Assembly: GCA_050945315.1 (NCBI GenBank) | Contig: JBMNSS010000049.1 | Location: forward strand, 1 to 17,218 | Reading direction: 5' to 3' | DNA length: 17,218 nt | Source of the DNA: DTU080 sp050945315 | GTDB taxonomy: Bacteria; Bacillota; Limnochordia; DTU080 | In this document: positions 15,120-17,218 of the stretch, in pieces | How positions within the stretch are numbered: the stretch's first letter is position 1 | How the letters are laid out: every line of letters begins with the position of its first letter | Notes under the pieces: model-generated | Told to the model about the DNA's origin: nothing | The model's database searches: none | The model's input: only the letters and a program-made list of their open reading frames with translations | Made by a program: the position numbers and the translations under genes

Positions 15120-16097
15120 ATGTCCTTGCCGTGGTTTGTGCCTCCCATGTTGGCCACATCAGGCCCGCCCGTTTGGTCGGATGAGTTCCTATACGAACCC
15201 AAGTGGGACGGACTGCGCTGTCTGGCCTTCAAGGAAGCCAGCCTACGTCTTATGAGTCGCAACGGACGGGAAATGACGGCGCACTTCCCGGAGTTGGCGG
15301 ATCTAAACTGCCTGCGCCCGGCCCCATGGGCCGTAGACGGCGAGCTGGTCATCTTCAACAAAGCCGGGCAGGCGGTTTTTGACCTGGTCAGCAACCGCAA
15401 TCTTGTCAGGGCACCGGCACGCCTGGCTCAGATGGCTGATAGATATCCGGCTGTCTTAATCGTTTTTGATCTTCTTTACCATGACGGGGTCAACCTGATG
15501 GACCGCACACTCCGGGACAGACGTCGTCTTCTTGAGCAACACCTGGAGTCCAATCCTCGTGTCGTTTTGTCCCCCGCCACCGTGGGTGCCGGTCCCGAGT
15601 TTCACGATACTGTGCTTCGCCACGGTTGCGAAGGCACCATGATAAAAAGACTGAACAGCCTCTATCATCCCGGAAAACGCAGTCCGCATTGGATCAAAGT
15701 CCGTCACGTCAAAGAGACGGATTGCGTGATTTGTGGCTATGCCCGAGGTGACCAACGCTTGGCCAGTCTGGTGCTGGGGCAATACCGACTCTCCTCCAAG
15801 ACACTCTTCTACGTGGGACGGGTCGGCACGGGGTTCTCAGCAAAAGACAGTGCGACTCTCCTGGAGTTCTTCAGCCGCATCCCCACAGACAGATCACCGT
15901 TTAGCGATATGGCGGCCGCGCTAAATGGCGACATCACCTGGCTCAAGCCCCTGTTGGTCTGCCGCGTTGAGTACCTCGCCTGGACCACCAACGGTCTTTT
16001 GCGCCATCCGGTCTTTCGAGGCATTCGTACCGACAAAGGGCCCGAAGAATGCACATTGGCCGCAGATCATCCGTCTGTAGGAGGCGCCGAGTTGTGA
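15120..16097 (+). CDS. ligD (ligase part): LigD-type ATP-dependent DNA ligase, stand-alone ligase domain, 325 aa
   Basis: Seals nicks during Ku-dependent end joining, using ATP. The nucleotidyltransferase motifs appear in order. Motif I is EPKWDGLR (26-33), with Lys28 as the expected adenylated residue. The later motifs are SRNGR (46-50), VDGELVIF (72-79), VFDLLYHDG (115-123), EGTMIKR (171-177) and WIKVR (191-195). The OB-fold part carries YVGRVGTGF and a complete C-terminus with EYLAWTTNGLLRHPVFRGIR, typical of LigD ligase domains. About 320 aa is the size of the isolated domain, so nothing is missing. No polymerase or phosphoesterase domain is fused. It follows ku by 6 bp and its TGA overlaps the start of the polymerase gene. 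Confidence 0.94.
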   Translation: MSLPWFVPPMLATSGPPVWSDEFLYEPKWDGLRCLAFKEASLRLMSRNGREMTAHFPELADLNCLRPAPWAVDGELVIFNKAGQAVFDLVSNRNLVRAPARLAQMADRYPAVLIVFDLLYHDGVNLMDRTLRDRRRLLEQHLESNPRVVLSPATVGAGPEFHDTVLRHGCEGTMIKRLNSLYHPGKRSPHWIKVRHVKETDCVICGYARGDQRLASLVLGQYRLSSKTLFYVGRVGTGFSAKDSATLLEFFSRIPTDRSPFSDMAAALNGDITWLKPLLVCRVEYLAWTTNGLLRHPVFRGIRTDKGPEECTLAADHPSVGGAEL

Positions 16098-16987
16098 GTG
16101 AGCTTCTCCTAAAGATAGATGATCGCCATCTCAAAATCACCAACATCGACAAGATCCTGTGGCCGGGTGACGGTATCACCAAGGGCGATCTGATCCGCTA
16201 CTACACTGCCGTGGCCGACAGGCTTCTGCCCCATCTCAAAGGGCGTCCCCTGACTCTGACGCGCTATCCGGAGGGAATATCCGGCACCATGTTCTATCAG
16301 AAAAACATCCCCTCGCATGCTCCTGGTTGGTTGTCTACATACACGGTCGGTAACCCTCCGGTGCGTTTTCTTCTCGCCGAGGAACCGGCAACCCTCATTT
16401 GGTTGGCAAATATGGCTACCATAGAGATCCATCCCTGGATGTCCACCGTTGAGCATCCGGACAACCCGGACTACGCAGTCATTGATCTTGACCCGGCAGA
16501 GGGTACTACATGGTCTGATGTAGTCAAGACCGCTGAGTTGGTCAGGGTGCTGCTGGATGAGCTGGGTCTTGACGGATTCCCCAAGCTTTCAGGGGCCAGC
16601 GGAATCCATATCTTTGTTCCGCTGGCGGCTCGTTACAGCTATGCGCAGACCAGCGGCTTTGTCGCTTTCTTAGGCGAGCTTCTGGCCAGAGTCTATCCGG
16701 AAAAAGTCACCACCGAACGGTCAGTGCGCAAGCGCTATGGAAAGGTCTATGTTGACCACCTGCAAAACCTGCCGGGAAAGACGATCGTAGCTCCTTATGT
16801 ACCCAGACCCATCGCCGGTGCGCCGGTCTCCGTACCGATCACCTGGGCGGAACTCAAGGAGGTGACTCCGCGCCAATTCCGCATAGACCAACCGCAACTG
16901 ATTCTGCAGCGTCCGACAGAGTTTGACACCATCTATGATCTCCGACAGAGCCTGGATGCGGTTATTCCTCTGTTTAGCGGTAAGTGA
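16094..16987 (+). CDS. ligD (polymerase part): LigD-type primase-polymerase (PolDom), stand-alone, 297 aa
   Basis: Archaeo-eukaryotic-primase family polymerase that fills gaps at broken ends, often preferring ribonucleotides. The N-terminal ITNIDKILWPGDGITKGDLI (residues 15-34) and LTLTRYPEGI are family hallmarks. The metal-binding DLDP gives Asp131 and Asp133. KLSGASGIHIFVPL (164-177) forms the nucleotide-binding motif, and VYVDHLQN supplies the third Asp (221). Length matches an isolated domain. I chose the GTG at 16094 because AGGAGG (16079-16084) lies 9 nt upstream and the conserved part starts there; the ATG at 16049 lies inside the ligase gene and adds an Arg-rich run. The GTGA overlap with the ligase stop implies translational coupling. 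Confidence 0.94.
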   Translation: MSELLLKIDDRHLKITNIDKILWPGDGITKGDLIRYYTAVADRLLPHLKGRPLTLTRYPEGISGTMFYQKNIPSHAPGWLSTYTVGNPPVRFLLAEEPATLIWLANMATIEIHPWMSTVEHPDNPDYAVIDLDPAEGTTWSDVVKTAELVRVLLDELGLDGFPKLSGASGIHIFVPLAARYSYAQTSGFVAFLGELLARVYPEKVTTERSVRKRYGKVYVDHLQNLPGKTIVAPYVPRPIAGAPVSVPITWAELKEVTPRQFRIDQPQLILQRPTEFDTIYDLRQSLDAVIPLFSGK

Positions 16988-17067
16988 TCCGCTTTGCCGG
17001 CAGGATATTGGGCGTTGCACGATCTATTCCCCCATATGAGGCAGAACGAGGGGGGGTCAGCATCTAC

Positions 17068-17218
17068 GTGCACAAGAGGATCTTCACGGCTTTAGTCCTT
17101 GCGGCTTTGCTCGCTCTTGGCGGAGGGTGCCAATCCAAGAAGCACAACGGGGTGACATTCCGCGGCTACGATGCCTATGTATACCACGGCGAATCCTCAG
17201 CCCAAGCGGATTACATTC
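17068..17218 (+). CDS. Probable lipoprotein, N-terminal part (gene continues past window)
   Basis: A GTG at 17068, with a G-rich purine run (17048-17056) 11 nt upstream, opens a frame that stays open to the window end (50 codons). It begins MHKRIF, then a hydrophobic stretch (ALVLAALLAL), then GGGC with Cys21. This is a signal peptide II with a somewhat loose lipobox, so the mature protein would be membrane-anchored by lipid. The mature start is QSKKHNG, followed by FRGYDAYVYHGESS. No family was recognised. The 80-bp gap after the polymerase gene shows no clear terminator, so it may be co-transcribed with the repair genes or have its own promoter. Confidence 0.65.
   Translation, partial: MHKRIFTALVLAALLALGGGCQSKKHNGVTFRGYDAYVYHGESSAQADYI

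Noticed and set aside
16049..16093. Longer polymerase start at ATG 16049
   Set aside because: It would overlap the ligase gene by about 50 bases and add an Arg-rich run; AGGAGG and the conserved part point to the GTG at 16094.
1..17218. Search for insertion sequences, CRISPR arrays, phage genes and riboswitches
   Set aside because: No transposase motifs, terminal repeats, regularly spaced repeats, phage structural genes or known riboswitch cores were seen on either strand.

Overview
The window (about 57% G+C by eye) is a dense bacterial chromosome segment. Strong Shine-Dalgarno sites, GTG and TTG codons at ORF starts, tRNA genes with encoded CCA ends and a Ku/ligase/polymerase order matching the Bacillus LigD domain order all suggest a Bacillota-like organism. 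The substrate-binding protein has a Sec signal but no lipobox, which would also fit a double-membraned (diderm) lineage such as Limnochordia. That placement is inference, not proof.

Left half (138-12104, all on the minus strand): a carbohydrate-related block. In transcription order it holds a signal-less right-handed beta-helix protein (pectate-lyase-3 type N-terminus), a Gfo/Idh/MocA sugar oxidoreductase, an ABC-type substrate-binding protein with no permease beside it, and two very large secreted paralogues of 1243 and 1260 aa. The paralogues share one architecture: signal peptide, jelly-roll-like module, parallel beta-helix, small beta insert, PKD-like domain, and beta-rich C-terminal modules. 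They lie 23 bp apart and look like a tandem duplication. The likely theme is capture or cutting of an unidentified polysaccharide outside the cell, uptake through the binding protein plus permeases encoded elsewhere, and oxidation of the sugar. A LacI-type palindrome (10542-10557) lies in front of the oxidoreductase.

Middle (12105-14261): a divergent intergenic region contains a small minus-strand gene that reads through only if one frameshift at an A-run is allowed. It is followed by a plus-strand formate/nitrite-family channel with a hairpin terminator, then a minus-strand tRNA operon (Val-Asp-Phe-Gly) with a near-consensus promoter and an intrinsic terminator.

Right part (14262-16987, plus strand): a compact non-homologous end-joining operon of Ku, a stand-alone LigD-type ATP-dependent DNA ligase, and a stand-alone LigD-type primase-polymerase. 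The ligase stop and polymerase start overlap (GTGA), so LigD is split here into two coupled genes with no phosphoesterase domain. The window ends in the first 50 codons of a probable lipoprotein gene.

No insertion sequence, CRISPR array, rRNA or phage gene was seen.
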